From contig NC_082684.1 in the NCBI RefSeq assembly GCF_949987515.2, positions 120,446,080-120,510,079 on the forward strand: DNA of 64,000 bases, in the 5' to 3' direction. Under the pieces are notes generated by a model, which saw nothing but the letters and a program-made list of their open reading frames with translations, was not told the DNA's origin and did not search any database. Source of the stretch: Delphinus delphis. Lineage: Eukaryota > Chordata > Mammalia > Artiodactyla > Delphinidae. Of the stretch, positions 43,411-52,484 are shown in pieces; positions within the stretch are counted from its first letter, which is position 1, and each line of letters opens with the position of its first letter. The translations under genes were made by a program, and so were the position numbers.

Positions 43411-44110
43411 ATTTCTTATTAAAAAATAAAATAAGTGTACAAATATACATTACATGCTTCTTTATTTGTAGGATCTATTTTACAGGGAAACGTATTTAAA
43501 ATAGAGTTCCTTAACCTACAGGATTACTATGAAGATTAAAAAAATAATGTATATAAAGCCTTCCTCAGTGACTAAACCAGAGTTGGTGCTCTAAAATGTT
43601 TAACATCCATTAATTATCTATTTACCAATTGTTAAATTGAGGCCATTGTCAGGGCTGAACACTGTCCCATCACCAAGGCTGCTCCCTCTCTCTTTTCTGG
43701 ATGAAGAGGCCCCACCCTGCTGGTGGCACCTCCAGCAGGTACCTGAGCTTACTTAGCTCTGCAGGAAGCGTTGGCAAACCCTTCTGGGTCAGGACTGGAA
43801 GGTCAGTGAGAGCCTTCCCTGTTCCTGGGAGAACAACTGCCCCTCACCTCCATCCACCCAGGCCCTGGGTGGGAAGAGGAGGACTCTGGGCAATTAACTC
43901 CATACTCCCTCACTTTTTATCTTCTTTTAAATTCTTAAAGTTCCCTTCTCTCCCATTCCAATCATTAAAGTAATAAGTGTTCTTTGTAGAGAATTGGGAA
44001 AACATATTAAGGCTCAAGGAAGAACATTAAGATGTCCATAGTCCCACTCACCAGAAATAATCTGGGGGCTTCCTGGTGAGGTGAAGCACTGAGGAGCAGG
44101 GCCAAGCTCA
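43411..44110. other. Mostly unique; weak old repeat at 43930-44055
   Basis: 'gtaataagtgttctttgtagagaattgggaaaacatattaaggctcaagg ... ccatagtcccactcaccagaaataa' resembles an old L1M-type segment (catgttcattgtagaaaatttggaaaatac...cataatcccaccacccagagataa). The rest is unrecognised. Confidence 0.4.
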
Positions 44111-44112
44111 AA

Positions 44113-44116
44113 GTGT

Positions 44117-44166
<50 letters not shown>
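44113..44166. repeat. (GT)n microsatellite
   Basis: About 27 GT units have one TTT interruption. Confidence 0.95.
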
Positions 44167-44169
<3 letters not shown>

Positions 44170-44557
44170 AAACTATACTTAAACAAAACTTATCATCATT
44201 TTCAAGTGCACAGTTCAGTGGAATAAATACATTCACATTATTGTACAACCATTACCACCCTTCATCTCCAGAACTTTGAAACTCTATACCTATTAAACAA
44301 TAACTCCCCATTCTCCCCGCCCCCAAGGCCCTGGCAACCACCATTCTAATTTCTGTCTCTATGAATTTGACTTCACTCATGTAAGTGGGATCATACAAGA
44401 TTTGTCCTTTTTGTGACTGGCTTATTTCACTCAGCATAATGTCCTCAATGTTCATCCCTGTTGTACCATGTGTCAGAATATCCTTCCTTTTTAAGGCTGA
44501 ATAATATTACATTGTATGGATAGACCACATTTGTTTATCCATTTGCCCAAATGCCGA
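44170..44557 (-). mobile_element. L1 LINE 3' end, minus strand
   Basis: In antisense, 'cacagttcagtggaataaatacattcacattattgtacaaccattaccacc', 'attaaacaataactccccattctccc', 'tttgtgactggcttatttcactcagcataatgtcc' and 'taaggctgaataatattacattgtatgg' give the 3' UTR and the end of ORF2 of an older L1. The GT repeat lies at its 3' end. Confidence 0.85.
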
Positions 44558-45074
44558 GGTCTCGTCTGAGTGTTCTGTGAACTCTCCTCCCCTCTAATAC
44601 TTACTGGGACCCGGAGGGCCGTTTTTCCCTCTCGTTCACAACAAAGTCTCAAAGAAGATGCAAGAGCAGATTCAGGTTATGGGCCTGGAGGGCCAGGAAG
44701 GCAGAGACTCTGAGACCAGGAGAAGGGAGAGGCGAAGGTCAGCTAGAATCATTGGGGGACAGGATAGTGGTGGACAGGACACTCTCCCGTGACCTGGGCC
44801 TGCTGCCCAACAGTCCTGGACACTTAGGGGCCTGGGGCTAAGGAAAAGACCTTGTCCCTAACAAGGGGACAGGAGCTGAACCAGGGAATGTCTCAGGAAT
44901 CTTCCTAAGAAAGACAGTGGTGGACACGTGACCTCTCTTCAATTTGCACAGATCTACAGCCAAAACCCTCCTACCAGCTGTGGGTGGGTTAATTGAAAAA
45001 GACAGTTAATGTGGGCAGTCATGAAGTAAAACCACTCACAATTTAAAGCTTCTAACCGAAAACATACTTAATAA
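44558..45074. other. No feature recognised
   Basis: This is unique sequence with no open frame above 60 codons and no repeat match. Confidence 0.4.
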
Positions 45075-45078
45075 CTAC

Positions 45079-45090
<12 letters not shown>

Positions 45091-45115
<25 letters not shown>

Positions 45116-45302
45116 ATGCGGGCCTCTCACTGTTGTGGCCTCTCCCGTTGCGGAGCACCGGCTCCGGACGCACAGGCTCAGCGGCCATGGCGCACGGGCC
45201 CAGCCGCTCCGCGGCATGTGGGATCCTCCCGGACCGGGGCACGAACCCGTGTCCCCTGCATTGGCAGGCGGACTCTCAACCACTGCGCCACCAGGGAAGC
45301 CC
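45091..45302 (-). mobile_element. CHR-type SINE, short form, young
   Basis: The antisense copy has a T tail of about 30, then GCTGTATGCGGGCC, a body rich in intact CpGs, the complement of box B (cacgaacccgtg) and the GGGAAGCCC end at 45302. The flank CTACAC plus T run (about 45075-45090) is repeated at 45302-45317, so the target was the T-rich tail region at the border of the neighbouring SINE. The plus frames at 45109-45324 are SINE translations. Confidence 0.94.
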
Positions 45303-45307
45303 TACAC

Positions 45308-45662
45308 TTTTTTTTTTAATATAAATTTATTTATTTATTTATGGCTGCATTGGGTTTTCTTTGCTGTGCACAGGCTTTCTCTATTTGCAGCGAGCGGGAG
45401 CTACTCTTTGTTGCGGTGCATGGGCTTCTCACTGCAGTGGCTTCTCTTGTTGCGGAGCACAGGCTCTAGGCTCGCGGGCTTCAGTAGTTGCAGCAGCAGG
45501 CTCAGTAGTTGTGGCTCGTGGTCTCTAGAGCTCAGGCTCAGTAGTTGTGGTGCCCGGGCTTGGTTGCTCGGCGGCATGTGGGATCTTTCCAGACCAGGGC
45601 TCAAACCTGTGTCCCCTGCCCTAGCAGGTGGATTCTTAACCACTGCGCCACCAGGGGAGTCC
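45308..45662 (-). mobile_element. CHR-type SINE, long form with internal repeats
   Basis: The antisense copy begins with an A/T-rich tail (ataaatttatttatttattta) and 'ggctgcattgggttttc'. It continues to the tRNA-related part (gggctcaaacctgtgtc) and ends CCAGGGGAGTCC. The middle holds three copies of a CAGTAGTTG(C/T) module at about 45482, 45510 and 45540, giving a length of about 355 bp against about 300 for the other long copies. Its own target duplication is not clear. Confidence 0.9.
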
Positions 45663-45860
45663 GGCTTCACCACTTTTGAGTATTTCTCACCAGCTGTGAG
45701 CAACTCACGCAGCAGAAGCAGGACTCTAAGAGTACAACTGGGGAAATGAACTTGGTGTGAGCATAAAACAAGCCTTCCAAACAGCACTAGCAAAAATAAT
45801 GCAAGGCACACGTGATCCATGGACATAATAATGTATAGCACAGAACTTGCTCCATAATAC
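45663..45860. other. No feature recognised
   Basis: This is unique sequence just downstream (on the minus strand) of the candidate polyadenylation signal at 45881-45886. Confidence 0.4.
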
Positions 45861-45865
45861 CTGGG

Positions 45866-46140
45866 TTCAAGAAACATTTCTTTATTTTTCAAATAAAAAT
45901 TTCAAAACAAACCAAAAAAAGTTGTCTTTGAGCAAGTCGCCCCAGAACACATTCCAGAGGTGCAAGCCCAGCACCAGGCACCAGCCTCTACCCCAGTCCC
46001 TCCAAGGTCCAGCTCTGGGCCCCAGGACTGAACCATAAGACCAGAGGCTCCTTGTGGAGACGGCCCAGCCATTTCCAACACCTGGGGGCAATTTCCGCTT
46101 CCTGGTCTGGTGGGTGGGAAACCCTCTAGGGAGAACACAG
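45866..46140 (-). other. Candidate terminal exon with polyadenylation signal
   Basis: On the minus strand a strong acceptor-like tract (GGCTTTTTCTTTTTGCAG, ending at 46141) is followed by an exon-like segment. A frame open from there ends at a stop at 45902-45904, translating AVFSLEGFPPTRPGSGNCPQ onward for about 79 codons. AATAAA at 45886-45881 follows, with a GT-rich stretch beyond. I do not recognise the peptide. It could be the last exon of a coding gene, of a long non-coding RNA, or a coincidence. Nothing upstream can be assigned to a known gene. Confidence 0.3.
45881..45886 (-). promoter_or_regulatory. Candidate polyadenylation signal AATAAA
   Basis: The plus-strand TTTATT reads AATAAA on the minus strand and lies about 16-18 bases past the stop codon of the candidate terminal exon. 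Confidence 0.35.
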
Positions 46141-46215
46141 CTGCAAAAAGAAAAAGCCACACGCTCAAAACCCACAACAAGGAGACACATGGTCATGTTT
46201 TCAGCAATTACTCAC

Positions 46216-46295
46216 CTTTCACACACTCCCTCCCTAAGTCCCTGCAGACCCTGTGTTCCTCTGTTCCTAGGCTGGGGCTGAACTTCTGCCCAAGG
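46216..46295 (-). other. Candidate internal exon, minus strand
   Basis: On the minus strand, an AG after a C-rich tract (cacccacccacaccttggggcag) precedes about 80 bases that end AAAG at 46216, followed by GTGAGTAATT, a good donor. The implied intron to the candidate terminal exon is 46141-46215, only 75 nt, near the lower limit for mammals. A further donor-like ACAGGGTGAGTC lies around 46390-46401. Confidence 0.22.
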
Positions 46296-46299
46296 CTGC

Positions 46300-46620
46300 C
46301 CCAAGGTGTGGGTGGGTGAGGTGGGGATGCTGGATGTTTCCCTCGCAAGTCCACACCAGCCACCACAAGGATTATTTTTCTCATAAAGACTCACCCTGTT
46401 ATACAAGGTACAGACAGTGATTGTATAATGAGAAGGTCTTAAGGCACAGGGCAGGCAGAGGGTTGGAAATCAGAACACTTGGAAAGCTGTCTCCCCACTC
46501 ACTGACTACTGGAGATCCCTAGAGGGAACAGCCCTTCCGGCCAGGCATAAAAGGCAGAAGAGTGGGTAGATGGATGCATGGAGGGACAGACAAAAGAACT
46601 GGGAAGTGGGGGGGCGGGGT
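46300..46620. other. No repeat recognised
   Basis: This is unique sequence. Apart from the donor-like site near 46390-46401 on the minus strand there is nothing to annotate. Confidence 0.4.
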
Positions 46621-46624
46621 TACA

Positions 46625-47190
46625 TTAGTTAGAACTTCTTCTGTTACGAGTGACAGAAACTGAATTCAGGCCAGCTTAGGCAAAAGCAAATCTATTGGCT
46701 TATGTACCTGAAATATCCAGTGGGGGATCTACTTTTAGATATGGATGGATCTAGGGACTCAAACAATAATATTAGTCTCTCTTCACTTTCCTTGTCTTGA
46801 CTCATTTTACATTTGTGTGTTGACATTTTCTTTCTCCCTGCAGATGGGCTATGCTGTCAAGGAAGAAGCCAGTAGCCCAGGCTTATATCATCCCAGCTTG
46901 GCAAGCCAACCAGAAAGAGACATTCTCTAATAGCCACATAGATTGGCTTGGATCGCATGTCCACCCCTGAGCCAATCCCTGATACCATGGTGATGGGAGC
47001 ACTAGGATTGGGCAGGCCTGGGTCATGTGCAGTCAATGTGTCCAGGACAGGGTGGGGACACTATGACCCATAGTCTCACCAGAACTATTTTGATAGAAGA
47101 TGGAGGAGGGTAGTCCTTGTATAGATAAGAAAAAGCCTTTCTGCTACAGCTGTGTATGTTGTTGGAAGTGTATAAATAAAGGCCTGAACA
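46625..47190 (+). mobile_element. Ancient interspersed repeat, best copy of unnamed family
   Basis: The sequence has the layout 'tgacagaaactgaattcaggccagcttaggcaaaagcaaatctattggcttatg', 'ggatggatctagggactcaaa', 'gcccaggcttatatcatcccagcttggcaa', 'ccagaaagaga', 'catgtccacccctgagccaatccctg' and 'ggcaggcctgggtcatgtg'. I recall this as an old, widespread mammalian repeat but cannot assign a name. The copy at 5240-5530 is a shorter relative. Confidence 0.6.
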
Positions 47191-47334
47191 TGGGAACATA
47201 GAGCTAGAAAAAATCATTGTGAGAGAAGCAGAAAATGAGATGGAAGGTAGGTCAGGGCCCCCTCACAGAGGACCCTTGAAACCCCATGAAGGGCTCGTCT
47301 TCTCAATCCATTTTGCCATCTATCAAAACCACCT

Positions 47335-48119
47335 GTGGATACAACTCAACAAAAAAAAACACAATTTAAAAATGAGCAAAGGACTTGAACAGACATTCGA
47401 AGAAGTTATATGAATGGCCAATAAGCACATGAAAAGTTGTTCAGCATCACTCATTAGAGAAATACAAATCAAAACCATAATCACCTCACACCCATTAGGA
47501 TGGCTATTACTGGGGAAAAAAAAAAAACCAATTGTTGGTGAGGATATGGAGAAACTGGAACCCTTGTGCACTGTTGGTAGGAATGTAAAATGGCACAGTC
47601 ACTGTGGAAAACAATATGGCAGCTCCTGAAAAAACTAAAAATAGAATTACCAAATGATCCAACAATTCCATTTCTGGGTATATACCCAAAAGAATTGCAA
47701 GCAAGGTCTCAAAGAGATCTCTGTAAGTTCATAGTAGCATGATTCATAATAGACAAAATGTGTCCACTGACAGATGAATGGATAAATAAAATGTGGCCTA
47801 TATATATATATACAATGGAATATTATTCCATTAAAAAGGAAAGAGATTCTGACACATGCTACAACACAGATGAATCTTGAAGACATTATGTTGAATGAAA
47901 TAAGCCAAACACAAAAGGACAAATAGTATATGATTGCCCTTACATGACATACCTAGAATAGTCAAGTTCAGAGAGACAGAAAGTAGAATGGCAGTTTCCA
48001 GGGGCTGGGGAAGGGGGGATGGGGAGTTAGTGTTTAATGGATGCAGAGTTTGACTTTAGGAAGATGAAGAGCTCTGTGGATGGATGGTGGTGATGCCTGC
48101 AAAATAATGTGAGTGTACC
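47335..48119 (+). mobile_element. Older L1 LINE 3' portion (part 1)
   Basis: The sense L1 ORF2 C-terminal region ('aaaaatgagcaaaggacttgaacagacattcgaagaag', 'accaaatgatccaacaattccatttctgggtatatacccaaaag') is followed by the 3' UTR ('agtttccaggggctggggaaggggg'). It is interrupted at 48120 by a solo LTR. The frame is broken. Confidence 0.88.
48115..48119. repeat. Left 5-bp host duplication of solo LTR
   Basis: GTACC here corresponds to GTACT at 48495-48499. The L1 reads through as '...gtgagtgtac|ttagtgccactgaactgt' when the LTR is removed. Confidence 0.6.
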
Positions 48120-48494
48120 TGTCTTAGTTGGCTCAGGCTACTATAACAGAATACCACAGGCTTGGTGGTTTAAACAACAGACATTTATTTTCTCACAGTT
48201 CTGGAGGCTGGAAGCCCAAGATCATGGTGTCAGCCTGGTCAGGTTCTAATGAGAGCCCTCTTCCTTGCTGCGTACTCATATATCCTTTACTCAGAGGGTG
48301 GTCATGGGGAGAGAGAGGGATCTCTCTTCCTCTTCTTATAAGGGCACAAATTCCATCATGAGATTCCCCACCCTTATGACCTTATCTAAACCTGATCACC
48401 TCTCAAAGACCCACCTCTATATATCATCAAAATAGAGATTGGGGCTTCAACATATGGACTTGGGTGAGGGGACACAAAAATTCAGTCCATAATA
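48120..48494 (-). mobile_element. Solo LTR, MST/MaLR-like
   Basis: In antisense the LTR reads 'tgtcttagttggctcaggctactataacagaataccacagg', 'aacaacagacatttattttctcacagttctggaggctgg', 'cttcttataagggcacaaattccatcatgag', 'cccttatgaccttatctaa' and 'caacatatggacttgggtgagggg', to 'attcagtccataata'. At 375 bp it is near full length. No internal retroviral sequence is present. It sits in the 3' UTR of an L1. Confidence 0.82.
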
Positions 48495-48595
48495 GTACTT
48501 AGTGCCACTGAACTGTATACTTAAAAATGGTTAAAATGGTAAATTTTATGTTATATGTATTTTACTACAATATATTTTTAAAGTTATACAAGTAA
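48495..48595 (+). mobile_element. Older L1 LINE 3' end (part 2)
   Basis: 'gtacttagtgccactgaactgtatacttaaaaatggttaaaatggtaaattttatgttatatg' is the 3' end of the L1 that began at 47335. Confidence 0.85.
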
Positions 48596-48614
48596 AAAAT
48601 CTTGTGTAGTAAGT

Positions 48615-48745
48615 TAAAGACTCTGGTCCTTGGGCACCACCACGGATGATCTGATTGCTGGAGCTGCGATGGGACCCGGGAAGCACTGATCCTTTATGAG
48701 CTACAGGCACATCTGAAGCACACCACAGTTTGAGGAGCACCAATC
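48615..48745 (+). mobile_element. MER5A-like hAT-Charlie DNA transposon fragment
   Basis: 'ggatgatctgattgctggagctgcgatgggacccggg', 'gagctacaggcacatctgaagcacaccacagtttgaggagcacc' follow the second half of MER5A (…gtgattcttatgcacactaaagtttgagaagcact). Confidence 0.55.
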
Positions 48746-48880
48746 TAGGTGATAGGGAGCCATGAAAGATTTCAGAGCAGGGTTGGGCAGAATGCAAGTG
48801 GAAGGTTAGGTCGCAGTGTGCAGAAACAAGTTCCAGAGCCATCCTGCACTTATGGCTAAGGGGGGAAGTGGGAAGGGAGG
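48745..48880 (-). mobile_element. L2 LINE fragment
   Basis: 'ggtgatagggagccatgaaagatttcagagcagggttgggcagaatgcaagtgg' corresponds to the antisense L2 phrase 'gggaagccattggagggttttgagcagaggagtgacatg'. Confidence 0.5.
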
Positions 48881-49980
48881 GAGAGGAGCAAAGCTGTGAG
48901 GAGACAAGATGAATAATCTCCAGAACAGGGTGAATGATCTCCAAAGTACTGAACATACTGAACAGAAAACACTGACCACATGGCCATTTCCAGCCTGGCC
49001 AGTAGCCCCTCTCAAAGGAAGGGTAAATTCCACTCCCTGCAGCTCCCTCTCCCAGAGCCGCCTGACCGAGGTGGCTTGTAATGGGACCGTCGGCAGACAC
49101 AGAAAGAGCAGCTTCTTCCACTGGAAGAAACCAGCCAGCATCTCTGGGGCCTCGCCAAGGGACAGAATCCAAGCTTCGGAGCGACCAGCAGGGACAAAGG
49201 CATCTGTGCTGTCCTGGCCAACACCTGCCAGGAGAGAAATGCAAAACCCTCACTGGGAGCCCAGAGGCTCAGCTTCGACTTGATGCTTTGGCCACAGATG
49301 ACCGCTTATCGTTCAAGGAGACAATCCCGGCGTGGAGACAGTCCTGAGGCCAACCTTGCACTGGCCATTTCCGCTGCCACTGGAGCAGAGAGGCCCTTCT
49401 TGTTTGGAGACACTGCAGCAGCTGGAGGAGGATGGCTGAGATGGGGTCTTTGCCAGGAAAGATCAGAAATGCACTGCTCACAGTGCCTCTTTCTGCTCTC
49501 CCAGGGCTTTTCAAGGCTCAAACAGCTCTACCCAGAATAACAGAGAGGTGTGGGAACCCCGAGCCCCAGGCATTGGTTCCTTCCTTTCCCTCCAAGGGCA
49601 GTCCAGCCACGTGGCCATGGGATTTCACCAGAGAAAGGTCAAGCAGGAAGGGGACAAGGTGGGGGTCTTCCTCTGTCCCACAAAAGAAGACCCCTTGGTA
49701 GTGCAAGGGGCAAATGGGTTTTTTATGTTAGTTCTTAGATCCTGCTGCTAACAAAGTGATCACTTGGAAGAATATTTTCAGAAGGTCACCGTCCCTGCAC
49801 TTGGTGCTGATTTTTGGCCTCAGACGTGCTCCCCTGGGTCACAGCCTCCAGAAGGCCTTTCCCAGCACAGCACATTGTCAAAGTCGCTATGACTTATCTG
49901 CAGAGAATCTCAGATTTCCTTCCACCCCATACCGCCCACCCCCACCAATTATACATGGTTTTTGTGTGTGAAAACTTGAA
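48881..49980. other. GC-rich unique sequence, no gene recognised
   Basis: Overlapping frames of 60-235 codons are open on both strands. The longest (minus, 48546-49253) extends into L1, MER5A-like and L2 sequence and cannot be a gene as read. No domain was recognised in any. Confidence 0.45.
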
Positions 49981-49987
49981 CAATAAT

Positions 49988-50401
49988 GTATGGGTTTAAT
50001 GATATCCCCTCCCCTAAAATTCATTTGATGGGAGTCCTAACCCCCAGTACCTCAGAAAGTGACCATATTTGGAAATGGGTCACTGCAGGTTTAAGTTAGA
50101 ATGAGCTTATACTGGAGTAGGGTGGCCACTAATCCAGTATGACTAATGTCCTTTATAAAAGGGGAAATTTGGACACAGAGATACATACACAGAGGGAAGC
50201 CCACATGAAGACCACAGAGAGAAAGCTACCTACAAGCCAAGGAGAGAGGCCTGGAACAGATCTTTCCCGCCTAGCCCTCAGAAGGAACTGACCCTTCTGT
50301 TGCCTTGATCTTGCCTCCAGAGTTACGAAACAATGTATTTCTGTTGTTTAAACCACCCAGCCTATAGTATTTTGCTACCGCAGCCCGAGAATTAAATACA
50401 G
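49988..50401 (+). mobile_element. MaLR-type LTR (MLT1/MST-like), near full length
   Basis: The sense layout is 'tatcccctcccctaaaattcatttgatgggagtcctaacccccagtacctcagaaag', 'gaccatatttggaaatgggtc', 'ccaatatgactaatgtccttta'-like, 'ggacacagagatacatacacagagggaagcccacatgaagacc', 'aagccaaggagagaggcctggaacag', 'caccttgatcttgcctccagagtta' and 'tttctgttgtttaaaccacccagcctatagtattttgctaccgcagcccgag'. No clear terminal duplication was found. Confidence 0.8.
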
Positions 50402-51735
50402 AAGGGTGTAAAGTACAAAGGGAAAGCTGACTCTCACAGGCACCTCCCTTCCAATCCCCCTCCAGAGTAACCCCCATGGGTGGTGTGCTGCGGCCACAAC
50501 GTTCTTAATTCCATTCACCAGATTTTGTACACCTGGGTTCTGCACATGAATTAGTTTCACCAGTGAGAGACATTCATGTGTAATTTGGAAAGTGGGATTG
50601 AGGGAGAAGCCAGCCTGTGGCTGCTCCTCCAGCTGGCGTGGGGCTGTGGCTGTCTGTGGCCCACGTCAACATATCACAGCATCTCAAGATGTTTCACAGG
50701 TGTGAGAGGTGTGTATGGCAGTGGCAGCTGGGGCAGCAATGACCTCTGAATCAAAGCTACATGGTATGCCCTCCCACAAATCAGCCTCTGGCTCCCCTAG
50801 CCTTCCAACAGCACAGCAGGCACCTATTCCCCTCTCTTAAATGCCTTTCCTGGAAATGCCTTGAGAGGCTCCCATTTCCCACAATGGATCCTGATAGATA
50901 GAAATGATTTGATAAGTCTTATTCCAGACTTTTCTGCAGAGAATTTTATAACATTTATTGATGTCCTAATTAAAACTAGAAAATTAACATCTATTCATTA
51001 AAACTTTGGAATTACTTGAGTATACAAGAGAAAAGAATCACTTTTAACATTTTTGAAGTTTTTCCATTCAATCTTTTCACTGTGAATATGTCCGTTCCCC
51101 TCTAACCTGGGCGTATAATGTGCATACAGTTTTGTAACTTGTTTTTTCTTTTTTTTTTTAAATTTTAGCTATTGCATAAAAATGCTTTTAATACAGAAGA
51201 CATTAGCTCATTAGATGGGGCCAAAAAATGAACATGGATAAAGTTAAATACCATACAATTCACATAATATCTTACGTTTTAATTAAAAAAACAAAAACAA
51301 AAAAACCTGGTCGCTAAACAGCCAGTGAGGGCCATCTCCTCCAGGAAGCTGATTAAGTGAACTACAATTGTTTATTCTCCATGCAATGAACAGAACAATA
51401 AAAACAACTTTAAAAACTGAGTCCAATAAAACTCTTAAATACCACAGAATGGGGAGGGTGGAGGAGGACTTCTTATCTCTAATTTCACACTACTAGAGAG
51501 GGGGCATCTTAAGGTTTTCAGGACCATACCTGGCATAGAGAAGAAATTAACTAAAAGTCACAAAGATAATAATCTCGGATTTTTATCAGATCGAAGGACC
51601 TAGTGAATATCATGGGACCTTCCTCTTTTCACATTCTTCTATCTCCTAAGTCATCTGAATGTGAACATGCCTTCTCAGAGTCAGAGGGAATAATAATTTT
51701 AAACACCAGATTTTATCACTGTATTCCTCCTTCCT
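50402..51735. other. Mostly unique; possible old L1M segment at 51060-51190
   Basis: 'cagttttgtaacttgttttttc' near 51128 resembles an old L1M 3' phrase (gttttgtaacctgctttttt). The rest, AT-rich from 50940, is not recognised. Confidence 0.35.
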
Positions 51736-51742
51736 CAGTGAT

Positions 51743-51756
51743 ATAACCTGCTTTTT
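51743..51756. repeat. Left target-site duplication of SINE 51757-51965
   Basis: ATAACCTGCTTTTT here and at 51966-51979 is a perfect 14-bp direct repeat. Confidence 0.88.
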
Positions 51757-51965
51757 TTTTTTTTTTTTTTTTTGTGGTACGCGGGCCTCTCACCGCTGTG
51801 GCCTCTCCCATTGCGGGGCACAGGCTCCGGACGCGCAGGCCCAGCGGCCACGGCTCACGGGCTCAGCCGCTCCGCGGCACGCGGGATCCTCCCGGACCGG
51901 AGCACGAACCCGCGTCCCCTGAACTGGAAGGCGGACTCTCAACCATTGCGCACCCAGGGAAGCCC
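51757..51965 (-). mobile_element. CHR-type SINE, short form, CpG-rich and young
   Basis: The copy is antisense: T tail, GTGGTACGCGGGCC, a body with about 22 CpG dinucleotides still present, and the GGGAAGCCC end. One small change near the end (gcgcacccaggg instead of gcgccaccaggg) shifts two bases. A perfect target duplication and little CpG decay indicate a recent insertion. Confidence 0.95.
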
Positions 51966-51979
51966 ATAACCTGCTTTTT
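51966..51979. repeat. Right target-site duplication of SINE 51757-51965
   Basis: This second copy of ATAACCTGCTTTTT pairs with 51743-51756. Confidence 0.88.
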
Positions 51980-52229
51980 ATTCTTATTAATATGTGGACA
52001 ATTTCCCATGTTGCACAGTTGTCATCAGGAAGATGAGTTTTAATGGAAATATAGGGCCATTTTTTGTTTTAACTCACTTCTCTTGTGAGATAACTACTAA
52101 ATATAACAGAGGCCATTAACATATACAGTTTAAATTAATTATAACATGAACACTCAGGTAAGGGAACAGAACATTTACTGTACTCCAGAAACCCTTCCCC
52201 TACCACTATCCTGACTTTATGATAATTTT

Positions 52230-52243
52230 TTCCCTGCTTTCTT
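52230..52243. repeat. Left target-site duplication of SINE 52244-52463
   Basis: TTCCCTGCTTTCTT here and at 52464-52477 is a perfect 14-bp direct repeat. Confidence 0.88.
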
Positions 52244-52463
52244 TCTTTTTTTTTTTTTTTTTTTTTTTTTTTGCAGTACACAGGCCTCTCACTGTTGTGG
52301 CCTCTGATTTTGAGGAGCACAGGCTCTGGACACGCAGGCTCAGCGGCCATGGCTCACGGGCCCAGCCGCTCCGCAGCATGTGGGATCTTTCCGGACCTAG
52401 GCATGAACCCGTCCCCTGCATCGGCAGGCGGACTCTCAACCACTGCGCCACCAGGGAAGCCCC
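52244..52463 (-). mobile_element. CHR-type SINE, short form
   Basis: The antisense copy has a T tail of about 25, GCAGTACACAGGCC, the body with a local change (ctgattttgaggagc for ctcccgttgcggagc), a 2-base loss in the box B region (gaacccgtcccctg), and the GGGAAGCCC end. It lies 280 bp from the SINE at 51757 in the same orientation. Frames at 52206-52636 are SINE translations. Confidence 0.95.
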
Positions 52464-52477
52464 TTCCCTGCTTTCTT
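52464..52477. repeat. Right target-site duplication of SINE 52244-52463
   Basis: This second copy of TTCCCTGCTTTCTT pairs with 52230-52243. Confidence 0.88.
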
Positions 52478-52484
52478 AGTAGTA

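Noticed and set aside
44064..44105. Truncated CHR-SINE (GGGGGCTTCCTGGTGAGGTG)
   Set aside because: Only about 20 bases resemble the SINE head, there is no body and no tail, so chance similarity is likelier.
45135..45749. 204-codon plus-strand frame
   Set aside because: It is the read-through of two adjacent SINEs, whose GC-rich antisense strand is open by chance.
48546..49253. 235-codon minus-strand open frame
   Set aside because: It runs through the L1 3' end, a MER5A-like fragment and an L2 remnant before reaching unique DNA, with no known domain. This is a chance frame.
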